From Thinopyrum elongatum (Eukaryota; Streptophyta; Magnoliopsida; Poales; Poaceae), in NCBI GenBank assembly GCA_011799875.1, contig CM022298.1:292325857-292389856 (forward strand): a stretch of DNA of 64,000 bases. The letters are read 5' to 3'. Shown in pieces: positions 10,384 through 21,211 of the stretch; position 1 is the stretch's first letter, and every line of letters starts with the position of its first letter. The notes beneath the pieces were generated by a model that saw only the letters and a list, made by a program, of their open reading frames with translations, was not told where the DNA came from and did not search any database. The position numbers were made by a program, and so were the translations under genes.

Positions 10384-13300
10384 TCATGATGTCGATGGAG
10401 GAGCGCCAGCATTGTTGGGGTCGTCTGTTGAGGTAGGGCCTGCCGCAGTGTCGTTCAAGTCTTCAGCTTCATCCGTCTCGCGCGATGAAGAATATGAACT
10501 GGCAACAAGCTGAGGAACTTTGACTTTCTTGAATTTCTTCGAAGGTGGCTGGGACCAGTCAAAGTCCTGTTGGAAGCCCATCTCCTTGAGTTCTTCAGCA
10601 CTATGAAGATTAGACAGAATCGCCCAAGTGTGGTCAAAGACTTCATGCAAGTAGTAGTGATTCTTCTTCACAGTATTTTGAGTGACTGTCATGTTCTGAA
10701 GAATTGCACCAAACTGACGCTTGACCCACTTGTGATTTCGATCAACTTTCTAATGAAGACTAAGGAGAAGTTCACGATCAGTCATCACACGCGGAGCTGT
10801 GGCTTGAGGATGATGTTCTGAAGCTTTGGCGGCAGAATCTTGAGTTGCAGAGTCATCATTGATGGAATAGGAAGTAGCTTTGCGAAACTGTCCATCCAAT
10901 GGATGAGTACCTTCATCAATAACAGCAGCCTTGCCCTTCTCGTCAGCTGAGGAAATAGTCCGTTTGAGGACTTCAATAGGGGGCAAATAGCTGAGATGAT
11001 TTTGAAAATCAGCCTTATAATGAATTGAAGACCTTGATCTGATGAACTTCATGATCCAGGGAGCATAAGGCTTCAACTCAAAAGGTGACAAAGCAGCATT
11101 GGCCAAAGTCCTTATGAAGAAATCGTGGTAGTTGATAGGAATACCGTGAATGATATTGAACAGCAGATTCTTCATAATGCCAACAACTTCTTCATCATCA
11201 GAGTTGTGGCCCTTGATTGGACTGAGGGTTTTGGTCAAGATGCGATAGACTGTCCTTGGCACATAGAGCAATTCCTTGATGAGGAATTTGGTCCTTGGAG
11301 CTTGGCTTGGCTTCAATGGCTTCATCAGCACTTGCATCAGATGATCAGACAGTTCAGGTTCAACATAGAGAAGCCTTGCACCTTCAGTGGGAGGACTGAC
11401 TGGGACGGCATGAAGCAATTCAGAGGCCGGTGCTTTGAAATGAGTATTATCGGTCATCCAGTCCAATACCCATGAATTGACATCATCAACATTTCTAGTA
11501 ATGTGCAGCGTGGCGAAGAATTGAAGAATGAGTTCTTCATTCCAATCGCAGATGTCGGTGCAGAAATTGAGTAACCCAGCGTCATGAAGAACACTAAGGA
11601 CTGGGGTGAAGCAGGGCAGCGATTCCATATCTACATGAGGAATTTGCTCATGTTCAAAGATCTTATCCTTATCAACCAACAATGAGGAGTAGAAGTTCAT
11701 CTGGCTTGCGGTCCAGAAACGCTTGCGACGAAGACGAGCAGAGTCATAGGGATTGTAGTCAGTGAAGAATATGTGCTCGTTGAAGAAATCCTCAGCATTA
11801 AATTTCTGCTTCTTGGAGTGAGGGTTCTGTGGCTTGGGCTGAAGATTAACAGTTGAAGAATTTACAGCCTCTTGAGGTATAGCCACTGGAGCCACTGGCT
11901 GAGGAATTTCAGCAGCAGCCTTGGCCTCCATTTCTTCAGACATATGTACATCAGCGCTAGTGGCTGGAACTTCTTCAGGAATAGAATGAAGTGAAGCTTG
12001 ACGTTCATCAGAGCCCGTATGAATTTCTTCAGTTGGCACAGGGGACTGAGGAACATGATGTAGAGGGGTTGTCAGAGGTGAATTGGGGTGATGACTTTCC
12101 CAAAAGTCATCATTCAGAATAGGTGTTGTAGACCCAATATCCACATCCTCATCTTCTTCAGTTCCTTCGACGCCTGCCTCTTCAGCTGTGAACTGAGGCA
12201 TGGGCGATGATACCAGTGGGTTGAAGGGAAAGTATCCACTTCAATTTCTACATCCATCTGCTCTGTCGAAGCAGCAGAAGGATCTTCTTCATCAGATTTA
12301 CTTGGAATTTCATATTCCTCACCAAAGGGAATGATCTCCTTTGATGGCATGCTTGATATTGGAATAGCATCAATTGGGTTTTCAGATGAACTCGTCAAAG
12401 TCTTCAATTTCTTGGGAGCTGAAGACTCTGAAGATGCAGAAGCTTTCCTTTTCTTCATGGCTGCTCGCTCCGCAGCCTTGGTTTTCTTCGCTTCTGATGC
12501 AGAAGGAAGGTTGATGCTTGTCATCGGTGCAGGAGGAGCAGAGGAAATTGGTTGAATTTCTTCAGGCACAACTGATGCAGTTGCCCTGGCTTGTTCAGAT
12601 TCCTCAGGCACAGTAGCAGATGCTTCAACTGGCCTGGATTGCTCTTCAGGCGCAATATTGGAGGTTGCCCTGGCATTTTCTTCAGAGACTGGAATTTCTT
12701 CATCAGCTCTGGCGCTTTCATTTTCTTCAGCAGACTGAACAGATGTTCCAGTCGGAGGAAATTTGGGTTGCGATGAAGCTGCAACACTTGGAGTAAATCC
12801 TTTTGCCATTCTGACGAATCTGACTTTAGCACCTAGCCAATCTGCATGGAATGCATGAAATTCATCACTGAGTGCTTTGATCTCAGCCTGCATAGACACA
12901 AGTTCTTCAGGAGACATTTTCACAACATTGTTCTTCAGAAAACGCTCCTTCTTGTACTGAGCCTTCTTTACCTGCCTGGCCTTTTCAAATTTCCATTTCT
13001 CTTCATTTATGAAGGCCGTCAACATGTGACTTTGACCAGGAGTGAGGTTTAATTCAGGCAAAGGTGTATTTGGATCCTTGTGCCATAGATCGATGAAATC
13101 AAGGATCTTCCTTGGATCCAGCATGAGGGGCACAGCACTGCCTTTGGCTCTAGCGGCCCTTTGTTGTCGATCTCTGATGATCTCAGCTAATTCTTCATCA
13201 TCAGCTTCGTCTTCGCTTGACGGAACCTGAAAGGCGACTTGCTTCTTGTGAGGACTTGGCCTTGTGCCTCGTCCAGCAGTGGCCTTTTTCTTCAGCAAGG

Positions 13301-14111
13301 TCGGAGTTGTTGAAGACTGAGGTGGAGCTGAAGAACTTGCAGAGACTCCTGAAGCAATTGAGATTCCAGTAGTCCTTTGGCATGTGGCAAGATGCACAAG
13401 TGCTGAGGACTTTGCAGGAGCAGCTGAGGATTTTGCAACCGAGGGAGTTGGAGCTGCTTTTGAGGAATTTGCTTGAGGAACAGGCCGTGAGGGCTTTGAA
13501 GAGCTTGGCCGTGAGGGCATTGCAACTGAGGAACTTGTCTTGACAGCTGATTTCTTCAGCATAGCCTTCTTAGGCTTGATAGCAGAGGCCTCAGCGGCGG
13601 CAGCAATAGAATCTTCATTGAATTTCTTCACTGCCTCTTTAGCCACTTTGGCCAGCTTGGCTTGACGCTTAGCCCACTCCTGAGGAAATTCCTCACCTCT
13701 TCTGATGCTAGTGGGATCAGCTTCTTGGCCAGGAGCCAATGGAGGTCTTGGACATGGAGGGTTAACAGCAAATTTCTTCATGTACTTGGGAGTGACATAG
13801 CGATATTCCCTCCATTCTCTTGCCCATCTCCTCTCAATCTTCTGAATGCGCACTTTGCGCTGATTTTTGTTCTCCTTGCCATGAGTTGCTTCATCAGGAG
13901 TACAATATTCATCATAGATGTCATCAGGGATCTCAAAAGTAGTATTTGTTTCTGGCCTCTTTCCTCCCTTCTGAGGTCTTTTACCATCAGCCATTTTCTT
14001 CACTTGAGGGTTTTGAACAATCGAATTTTCTGATGAGGTATGCAATTTTTCTTCAAGGAACGCTGCAAATGAGTTAAGTTGATGAGAACCTAGAGATTCA
14101 GCAGCGGACAT
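10384..14111 (-). pseudogene. Extra ('env-like') gene after pol in the Sirevirus
   Basis: One long coding unit of about 1,240 codons broken twice. The first part runs from ATG 14111 (MSAAESLGSHQ) to 12114. The frame is also open upstream to 14282, but a splice acceptor just before 14117 favours 14111. A one-base shift near 12,225 moves it into the second part (to 10750), and an in-frame TAG at 10750-10752 separates the last 120 codons, which end at 10384. The N-terminal region is basic (MADGKRPQKGGKRPE, about residue 37), followed by an Ala/Ser/Pro/Lys-rich stretch, a helical charged segment and acidic repeats of the type ARAT...VPEE. The C-terminal region has a more globular stretch (DWNEELILQFFATLHI, WVLDWMTDNTHFKAP) resembling plant transposon-associated proteins. 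I see no signal peptide or membrane segment, so 'envelope' is only positional. Function unknown. Confidence 0.7.
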
Positions 14112-14117
14112 GTGTAC

Positions 14118-14439
14118 CTGTGAACAGAATATAGGTGCGAAGAGTTTTGGAGAGGTCATATGCGTTCTCAGAAGATTTTCAAAAGTATCAAGTTTGAGGA
14201 AGATGACCAGGGGTGTCTTGAGGAATTTCACTAAGCATTTTGACTTAGGTTCCAGAGTTGTGTAGATTGAAAATCCACACAATTTAGGAATCTTGAAGAA
14301 AAACGTTGCTTAGAGAAACTGATCAAGGACAGAAGCAAGTTGGTGTTTAAGAACTTGAAAGTTGAAGAATAAACACCTTTTGAAGATTTTGTGGAAATCA
14401 TCAGAATCTACAAGGGCAGTAAAAATAAATTTTATTTAC
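14118..14439 (-). other. Candidate leader intron of the extra gene
   Basis: On the - strand a donor CAAGG/GTAAAT (exon end 14440) and an acceptor TTCTGTTCACAG/G (14118) flank 322 bases that are T-rich before the acceptor. The next exon starts GTACACATG, placing the ATG six bases in. Inferred from sequence only. Confidence 0.45.
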
Positions 14440-14708
14440 CCTTGACGAAGAACACGACGAACTGAGAGTGGCAGTGGAGATGTTCGTCCGTTCAGATCTT
14501 CCACGCCCTAACTTGGCGATGGAAAACAGCTATGGCGGCGGCGGAGTGAAGATTTCCGCGGCCGGCGTGAGTACGACGGCGACGAGGTCGAGGCAGTGAA
14601 GCTCTTCCTCACCGGCGACGATGGAGTGTAGCGGCGGCGCTAGGTCTGAGAGCTCGAGCGAGGGAGTAAGATCGAGCGGGGTAAATGAGCTCTGAGGAGG
14701 GTGAGGGG

Positions 14709-14716
14709 TATTTATA
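14709..14716 (-). promoter_or_regulatory. TATA box for the extra Sirevirus gene
   Basis: TATAAATA on the - strand (CGGCTATAAATACCCC) is followed by about 240 bases of GC-rich leader (14,440-14,680) unlike the AT-rich surroundings, then the candidate intron and ATG. This layout is that of a plant gene promoter inside the element. Confidence 0.5.
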
Positions 14717-14719
14717 GCC

Positions 14720-15419
14720 GAGGTGAAAAACCGCTCGTCCGAGGAAAATGGACGAACCTGCCCCTGACCCTTCTCATCCTAGCGACATGTGTCACCCACG
14801 TACTGTGAAGTGGAGATCGTGTTAGATCGTGGGTGAATAGATAAATCTTATCGAGGGATATGGAACGGTTTGAGCGGCAAAAGCCGAAAATTCAGATAAG
14901 AATATTTTAATGTTTCGTTCGCAAATTTTTCAGCTGTCAAGGACACAGTGAAGACTTTGAACGGGTTTCAAATAGAACGCACATGAAGAATTTGTGAATG
15001 GACTGGATTGAGTTTAGCATAGAGGGGGAACGGGTCCGATCACATTCACTTAGAAGAAAAACAACTTGAAGAATTAGCAATAAGTGAATGCTGTAGAGGA
15101 CAGAAAACTCAAATATATATATATAGTCAATGAAGAACACAGATGGAAAGAGTGAAGATTTTGCAAAGTTGAAGAATTTGCACAATGATGAAAAACTCAA
15201 ATTTTGAAGATTTTCAACTTTTTGTGGTGGCGTGACCCACCGTGTAAGAATGATGATTTCAGACACCGCGTATAATTGTCGTAGGGCTCTGAGAATCAAA
15301 TTCTTCATTAATTTATTCACACTTAGAGGGTTAGTCTTCATTGATTGAAGAAAAACGTTTCTTCGTGTGTTGCACATCTAAGTCATCAATTTGCATAAGT
15401 GTTAGGATGTGTGTCCTTT
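14720..15419 (-). other. Spacer between pol and the extra gene
   Basis: About 700 bp of AT-rich sequence between the RNase H stop and the internal promoter. It contains a short (TA)n at 15,114-15,125 and many TGAAGAA/TTCTTCA words. No gene is seen. Confidence 0.5.
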
Positions 15420-16235
15420 TCAAAGGACATTCGAAGATTCTAAGATATTTAGCTCACACCGCAACTTGCTAAATCTCTTCTCATCCAAGGGCTTTGTGAA
15501 GATATCCGCTAGCTGTTCTTCAGACTTCACGGGATCAATAGAGATGTCACCCTTCAACACATGATCTCGAAGAAAATGATGACGAATCTCGATGTGCTTT
15601 GTCTTCGAGTGCTGAACTGGGTTATGAGCAATTTTGATGGCACTCTCGTTGTCGCAGTAGAGTGGCACATTCTTCACATTGATGCCGTAGTCCTTGAGGG
15701 TTTGCTTCATCCATAGCAATTGAGCACAGCAAGAACCAGCAGCAATATACTCAGCTTCAGTAGTAGAGAGTGATACGCAGTTCTGCTTCTTCGAGGACCA
15801 ACATACTAAGGATCGTCCGAGGAAATGGCATGTGCCTGAAGTTGACTTGCGGTCCACACGATCACCGGCATAGTCAGAGTCAGAATATCCAATGAGATCA
15901 AAAACCGAGCCCTTGGGATACCATAATCCAAGTGTTGGAGTGTGAGCTAGATATCGAAGAATATGTTTCACAGCCTTATGGTGTGATTCCTTCGGTGTAG
16001 CTTGAAAACGGGCACACATGCAAACACTAAGCATAATATCCGGCCTAGATGCACATAGGTACAATAAAGAGCCAATCATGGAGCGGTATACCTTTTGATC
16101 GAAGTCTATTCCATTTTCATCAGTGCATAGATGGCCATTTGTGGGCATAGGGATTTTGACGCCTCTGCATTCTTGCATACCGAATTTCCTCAGAACGTCC
16201 TTGAGGTATTTCTCTTGAGAAATGAAGATGCCATT
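15420..16235 (-). CDS. Copia RT end and RNase H (partial, broken from RT)
   Basis: Reading on the - strand from about 16,235 ([16 protein letters not shown], the end of RT) into RNase [59 protein letters not shown], then [13 protein letters not shown] and LADIFTKPL near the end. RNase H removes the RNA strand during cDNA synthesis. The frame has no internal stop. It is out of frame with the RT part upstream because of the deletion near 16,240, so in this copy it would not be made as part of the polyprotein. Confidence 0.85.
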   Translation of the reverse strand, partial: NGIFISQEKYLKDVLRKFGMQECRGVKIPMPTNGHLCTDENGIDFDQKVYRSMIGSLLYLCASRPDIMLSVCMCARFQATPKESHHKAVKHILRYLAHTPTLGLWYPKGSVFDLIGYSDSDYAGDRVDRKSTSGTCHFLGRSLVCWSSKKQNCVSLSTTEAEYIAAGSCCAQLLWMKQTLKDYGINVKNVPLYCDNESAIKIAHNPVQHSKTKHIEIRHHFLRDHVLKGDISIDPVKSEEQLADIFTKPLDEKRFSKLRCELNILESSNVL

Positions 16236-17242
16236 ACGTCATTCATGAGGAATTCCTTCAGAGTATCATACCACGCCCGAGGGGCCTGCTTGAGGCCATA
16301 GAGGGCCTTATTGAGTCTGAAGACTTTGTCAGGATGCTTAGGATCTTCAAAACCTGGGGGTTGAGCAACATATACTTCTTCCTCAAGCTTACCATTGAGG
16401 AATGCACTTTTCACATCCATTTGATATAAGATGATATTATGATGGTTAGCATAAGCAAGCAATATGCGAATAGCCTCAAGTCTAGCAACAGGTGCAAAAG
16501 TCTCATCGAAATCAATTCCTTCAACCTGTGTGTAGCCTTGAGCTACAAGACGAGCCTTGTTCCTCACCACTAGGCCATTTTCATCTTGCTTGTTGCGGTA
16601 GATCCATTTGGTACCGATGATATTGTGCTTGCATGGGTCCGGTCGCTTGACAAGCTCCCACACATTGTTCAGCTTGAATTGATGTAATTCCTCTTGCATT
16701 GCTTGAATCCATTCAGGCTCCAGAAATGCCTCATCAACTTTGGTGGGCTCTGTGATAGAGACGAAAGCAAAATGCCCACAAAAGTTAGATAAATATGAAG
16801 CTTTTGAGCGAGTCAGAGGACCTGGTGCGTTGATGTCGTTGATGATTCTCTCAATCTGTACTTCATTTGCAACGCGGGGATGAGCAGGTTGACGACTTTG
16901 ATTTGGCTCAGCATTTTCTTCAGAGCCATTTTCTTCAGATGCGCCAGCATGCTGTTCTTCATGTTCTGGAATGATTTCTTCAGCAGATTCTTCGGTAGGA
17001 ATGACATCCTCAGTAGCTTTGAACTTGATGGTTTCCTCAGGCGTCTTTTCATCTAGCACAGGAGGTAGGTGCTCTCTTTGCGAGCCGTTAGTTTCATCGA
17101 ACCGCACATCTACAGTTTCAACAACCTTGTTGTGATAGGCATTGAAGACCCTGTAGGTGTGCGAGTCCTTTCCGTAACCAAGCATAAAACCTTCATGTGC
17201 TTTCGGTGCAAATTTAGAATTGTGATGTGGATCTCTAATCCA
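16236..17242 (-). pseudogene. Copia reverse transcriptase, catalytic core deleted
   Basis: The integrase-RT linker ([15 protein letters not shown], then a Glu-rich stretch) leads into the RT N-terminus: [80 protein letters not shown]. Right after FLMN the sequence jumps to the end of RT in another frame and stops at 16190. About 75-80 residues, including the YVDD active-site box expected here, are missing. The error-rich duplicate still holds this segment at about 40,411-40,646, so the gap may be a consensus error rather than a real deletion. A TGA at 17,243-17,245 separates this part from integrase. Confidence 0.85.
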
Positions 17243-18373
17243 TCATTTAGCACCGAAGACTTTGAAATAACTCACATTGGGTTTCTTGTCAGTGAGGAGT
17301 TCATATGAGGTCTTCTTGAAGAATTTGTGAAGATATACCCTGTTGATGATGTGGCATGCAGTATCAATTGCCTCAGGCCAGAAGTGACGAGGTGTCTTGT
17401 ATTCATCAAGCATGGTGCGAGCCATCTCAACAAGAGTCCTGTTCTTGCGCTCCACAACGCCATTCTGCTGAGGAGTGTATGGGGCAGATAGCTCATGAGT
17501 AATACCAAGTTCATCGAGATAGTCATCAAGACCAGTATTCTTGAACTCAGTCCCATTGTCACTACGTATATGCTTGATCTTCACGCCGAAATTCGTCGAA
17601 GCCCTTGAGGAAAATCGTCTGAAGACTTCCTGCACTTCAGTTTTGTAAGTAATGACATGCACCCATGTGTAATGAGAATAGTCATCAACAATGACAAAGC
17701 CATATAGAGATGCTGCATTTGTTAGTGTGGCATAATGAGTAGGGCCAAAGAGATCCATATGAAGCAATTCAAAAGGACGAGAAGTAGTCATGATAGTATT
17801 CGAGGGGTGCTTGGCTCTGGTCATCTTTCCAGCCTCACAAGCCCCACAAAGATGATCTTTGAGGAATTTGACACCCTCGATGCCAATGACGTGCTTTTTC
17901 TTCACGAGCGTGTGTAAGTTCCTCATGCCAGCATGACCCAGTCGTCGATGCCATAGCCAGCCTTCTGAAGCTTTAGCAAGTAGACAAGTGGCAGGCTGTG
18001 GTCCTGCAGAGAAATCAACAATATACAAGTCTCCTCTCCTAAAGCCTTCGAAGACTTTGGAATTGTCAGATTCCATGAGCACTAAGCAACGATATTTGCC
18101 AAAGACAACAACCATATCAAGGTCACAAAGCATTGAGACAGACATGAGCTTGAATCTGTGGGACTCGACAAGCATGACTTTATCCATGTGTCGATCCTTT
18201 GAGATTACAACCCTACCTAGACCCAATACCTTGCTTTTGCCTTTGTCAGCGTAGGTGATATGCTTCAAGTGTGATGGAGATAAAGGAGTGTTCATCAGTA
18301 AGCTCTTGTCACCGGTCATGTGATTTGTACATCCACTATCGAGGACCCACTCAGTAGCTTTGGGTAAATCATC
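17243..18373 (-). CDS. Copia protease end and integrase
   Basis: The - strand frame is open from just after a TCTGCAG/G acceptor-like site near 18,374. The protease-type DSGCTNHMTGD (Asp codon 18,340-18,338) sits at its start. Then comes the GAG-pre-integrase zinc module (LWHRRLGHAGM, then CGACEAGKM) and the integrase core with its three acidic residues in HMDLFGP, SDNGTEF and VVERKNRT. The core appears undamaged. The frame ends at TGA 17,243-17,245, where a cysteine codon seems to be expected: the error-rich duplicate reads TGCTGG where this copy reads TGATGG. The product would insert cDNA with a 5 bp target duplication, as found at the element ends. Confidence 0.88.
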   Translation of the reverse strand, partial: DDLPKATEWVLDSGCTNHMTGDKSLLMNTPLSPSHLKHITYADKGKSKVLGLGRVVISKDRHMDKVMLVESHRFKLMSVSMLCDLDMVVVFGKYRCLVLMESDNSKVFEGFRRGDLYIVDFSAGPQPATCLLAKASEGWLWHRRLGHAGMRNLHTLVKKKHVIGIEGVKFLKDHLCGACEAGKMTRAKHPSNTIMTTSRPFELLHMDLFGPTHYATLTNAASLYGFVIVDDYSHYTWVHVITYKTEVQEVFRRFSSRASTNFGVKIKHIRSDNGTEFKNTGLDDYLDELGITHELSAPYTPQQNGVVERKNRTLVEMARTMLDEYKTPRHFWPEAIDTACHIINRVYLHKFFKKTSYELLTDKKPNVSYFKVFGAK

Positions 18374-18549
18374 CTGCAGATGAATTAGTGCATCTTACGA
18401 ACTCATATACTTCAGAGTGAAGAATATGACATCAAATTCATCAGACATATTTCATCAATTAAAGCAACATATGTATATATAGCAATGTGAGGACGTGAGA
18501 AATGAATAAATCATTTCTTCATGATTAGCTTGCGTCCTTTCAAGCATTT

Positions 18550-18597
18550 CAGGTCTCCAGCAAATTCTTCAGACGATTTAGTTCGTCTGGAGACCTG
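18550..18597 (-). promoter_or_regulatory. Inverted repeat at the gag-pol boundary
   Basis: Perfect 10 bp arms CAGGTCTCCA / TGGAGACCTG enclose a second inverted pair CAGACGA / TCGTCTG that overlaps them, so two alternative hairpins are possible. It lies between the last gag stop (18,613) and the protease. Confidence 0.55.
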
Positions 18598-18612
18598 ACC
18601 CTGCATAAGAGA

Positions 18613-19236
18613 TTAGTTCTTTTTCTTCACCACCCACATCTGGAGGGGTGGCAAAGAGTTCATCATTCTGCGAGCTCCATAAGAGAAAGGTGGCATAGAC
18701 GCCAGACCACTTCGTTTCACATAAGAGGGGTTAGGGTAAGCATATGAATAAGCAGAGAAATTCTTCGAGGACTTATGAACATAATGATTTGAAGAATAAT
18801 GCACATATTCATAGCCCTTAGGCTTTCCCTGCAAAACAGAAGTGTTAGCACGATGATGTTCATGTGAGGACTTGGATCCATGTGAGGAATTTGATCCATA
18901 AGAGAACTTGGATCCATATGAAGACTTTGGTTCATATGAAGAATTTGATCTGGGGTTCTTATTCTTCACAGGTGGTGTCATGAGGACATTCACCTGAAGA
19001 CTTTCAAGGCACTTTTTGGGAACCCAGATTTTCTTCATAGGGGGACCATTCCTGCAGTTAGATCCAACATATCTAGCAAATACCTCACCATTCTGATTTT
19101 TGAACAGTTTATAGTTGGAGTCAAATGACTCATCAGATGAATATGAGGATTCACAAGTAAAGCCAGATAAAGTGGATGGATCTACGGGAGGTCCCTTCGC
19201 AGCAACCCATGAGTTTTTGGGATACTGCTTCGGTTT
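18613..19236 (-). pseudogene. C-terminal extension of copia Gag, separated by a TAG
   Basis: Continues the gag frame after the TAG at 19,237-19,239 (KPKQYPKNSWVAAKGPPVD, then MKKIWVPKKCLESLQVNV). It then has a Ser/Tyr/His/Gly-rich repeat region (SSYGSK, SSHGSK types) and ends in LQMWVVKKKN with TAA at 18,613-18,615. The preceding codon may have been Trp (TGG to TAG). The noisy duplicate keeps the same TAG, so it is unlikely to be a base-calling slip. Confidence 0.65.
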
Positions 19237-21144
19237 CTAGTAGGTTCCATCAGCATTGAGTTTCCTCTCAAAGGCAATACCCTCTTTCCTAGGGTTCCTG
19301 TTCAAGATCTGCTTTTTGAGCACATCACAAAGAGTCTGATGCCCTTTGAGGCTTTTGTACATGCCTGTCACATACAATTCCTTCAACCCTGCATTTTCGT
19401 CAGTGATACTAGTGGTATCCTCAGATGAGGAATTTGTGACCACAGAGATAGTTGAAGAATTTGCAGCAATGGAAGCATTTGAACATTCAGGTGAAGAATT
19501 AGCAGTTTCACGTTCAATGCATTTCAAGCATGGTGGAATAAATTCTTCCTGAGCGGAACTGATCTGTTGAGCAAGCAAAGAATCATTTTCCTTCTGAAGA
19601 TCTTCATGACTCACCCTTAGCTTCTCAAGATCTTGCTTTCTTTGAAGAAATTCATAAGAAAGCTTCTCATGATTGGCTAGGAGAGTTTCATGACGACCTT
19701 GAATGTTGTCAAACTTAGACTGTAGTTGCTGAAGATTATCAGTCAGTGTTTGAGTTCGATCCATTTCCTCACCTAACAGATCATCGCTTTTGTCTAGCAT
19801 ATTTTGAACCTTTTCCAAAGCCTTTTGTTGTTTAACAGCAATATTAGCAAGTTTGGAATAGCTGGGTTTGAGGTTATCATCAGATTCATCCTCACTTGAT
19901 TCAGAGGAGGGATATTTGAGTACCTTGGCACCTTTTGCCATGAAGCAATAGGTGGGAGCATAGTCATCGTTGCCGTCATCAGCAGTGTTGGGGAAGCCAT
20001 TTTCCTCAGTGTTGAAGATGGACTTGCTAACGTAAGCAGTAGCGAGGGCTAGGCTCGCCACACCAGAGTCTGACTCCTCAGATGCCTCCTCTTCCTCATG
20101 TTCCTTAGATTCAGCTTCAGAGTCCATTTCCTTGCCAATGAATGCCCGAGCTTTCTTGGAGCTGCTCTTCTTGTGAGATGAAGACTTTGAAGATCTTGAC
20201 GATGAGGACTTTGAAGATTTCTTCTTCTTCGATTCCTTCTCCCACTGAGGACAATCAGTAATGTAGTGACCAGGTTTCTTGCATTTATGGCAAGTTCTCT
20301 TCTTGTAATCACGGGATGAGGAATCTGATTTCATGTCATCACCTTTTGAGGATTTTCCAAATCGGCCACGTCTAGAGAACTTCTGGAATTTCCTCATGAG
20401 CATTGCTAGCTCCTGACTCAGTTCTTCAGGATCACCAAGGCTGCTACCAGAATCTTCATCTTCAGATTCAGAGACTGCCTTGGCTTTCAGTGCACGAGAT
20501 CTACCATAGCTCGGTCCGTAGAGATCTCTCTTCTCAGCTAGTTGGAATTCATGAGTATTTAGCCTCTCGAGGATATCAGCAGGATCAAGTGACTTGTAGT
20601 CTCCACGTTCTTGAATCATCAGTGCCAGTGTATCAAATGAAGAATCGAGTGACCTCAGCAATTTCTTCACCACCTCATGGTCGGTGATGTCAGTGGCACC
20701 CAGTGCTTGAAGCTCGTTTGAAATGTCAGTGAGGCGATCAAAGGTTTGCTGAACATTTTCGTTGTCGAGTCTTTTGAAGCGGTTGAAGAGATTGCGAAGA
20801 ACGTCAACTCGAGAGTCACGTTGAGTTGAGACTCCTTCGTTGACCTTGGACAGCCTATCCCAGATAAGCTTAGCTGTCTCCAAAGCACTCACTCTACCAT
20901 ACTGCCCTTTGCTCAGATGGCCACATATGATATTCTTCGCTTGAGAGTCGAGTTGCTTGAATCTCTTCACATCAGCAGCGTTTACGGAAGGAGTGACAGA
21001 GGGAACACCCTTTTCCACAACATACCAGAGATCGTTGTCAATTGCCTCAAGATGCATGCGCATCTTGTTCTTCCAGTAGGGGTAGTCTGTCCCATCGAAG
21101 ATAGGACACCCAGCTGAGACCTTGATCATGCCTGTAGTCGACAT
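19237..21144 (-). CDS. Copia (Sirevirus) Gag
   Basis: 635 residues from ATG 21144 (MSTTGMIKVSAGCPIFDGTD). The start lies shortly after the primer site and opens with the usual copia gag beginning (YPYWKNKMRMHLEAID). Residues about 60-240 form the gag helical domain (LIWDRLSKVNEG, FDRLTDISNELQALG, LLRSLDSSFDTLA). A CCHC zinc knuckle, CHKCKKPGHYITDC, lies near residue 283, followed by a Lys/Ser-rich and then an acidic stretch. Residues about 410-540 look like a long coiled coil (LANIAVKQQKALEKVQNML onward), typical of the large Sirevirus Gags. Gag forms the virus-like particle that houses reverse transcription. It ends at TAG 19,237-19,239, where the same frame continues as the extension. Confidence 0.9.
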   Translation of the reverse strand: MSTTGMIKVSAGCPIFDGTDYPYWKNKMRMHLEAIDNDLWYVVEKGVPSVTPSVNAADVKRFKQLDSQAKNIICGHLSKGQYGRVSALETAKLIWDRLSKVNEGVSTQRDSRVDVLRNLFNRFKRLDNENVQQTFDRLTDISNELQALGATDITDHEVVKKLLRSLDSSFDTLALMIQERGDYKSLDPADILERLNTHEFQLAEKRDLYGPSYGRSRALKAKAVSESEDEDSGSSLGDPEELSQELAMLMRKFQKFSRRGRFGKSSKGDDMKSDSSSRDYKKRTCHKCKKPGHYITDCPQWEKESKKKKSSKSSSSRSSKSSSHKKSSSKKARAFIGKEMDSEAESKEHEEEEASEESDSGVASLALATAYVSKSIFNTEENGFPNTADDGNDDYAPTYCFMAKGAKVLKYPSSESSEDESDDNLKPSYSKLANIAVKQQKALEKVQNMLDKSDDLLGEEMDRTQTLTDNLQQLQSKFDNIQGRHETLLANHEKLSYEFLQRKQDLEKLRVSHEDLQKENDSLLAQQISSAQEEFIPPCLKCIERETANSSPECSNASIAANSSTISVVTNSSSEDTTSITDENAGLKELYVTGMYKSLKGHQTLCDVLKKQILNRNPRKEGIAFERKLNADGTY

Positions 21145-21190
21145 AACTAAAACTCCAGGTGGTTAAACCAAAATCACACAAAACAAGGGA

Positions 21191-21209
21191 GTACCTTGCT
21201 CTGATACCA
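21191..21209 (-). promoter_or_regulatory. Primer binding site of the copia element
   Basis: TGGTATCAGAGCAAGGTAC on the - strand, 2 bases inside the 5' LTR. Its first 12 bases match the complement of the initiator tRNA-Met 3' end, the usual copia primer. Confidence 0.88.
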
Positions 21210-21211
21210 AT

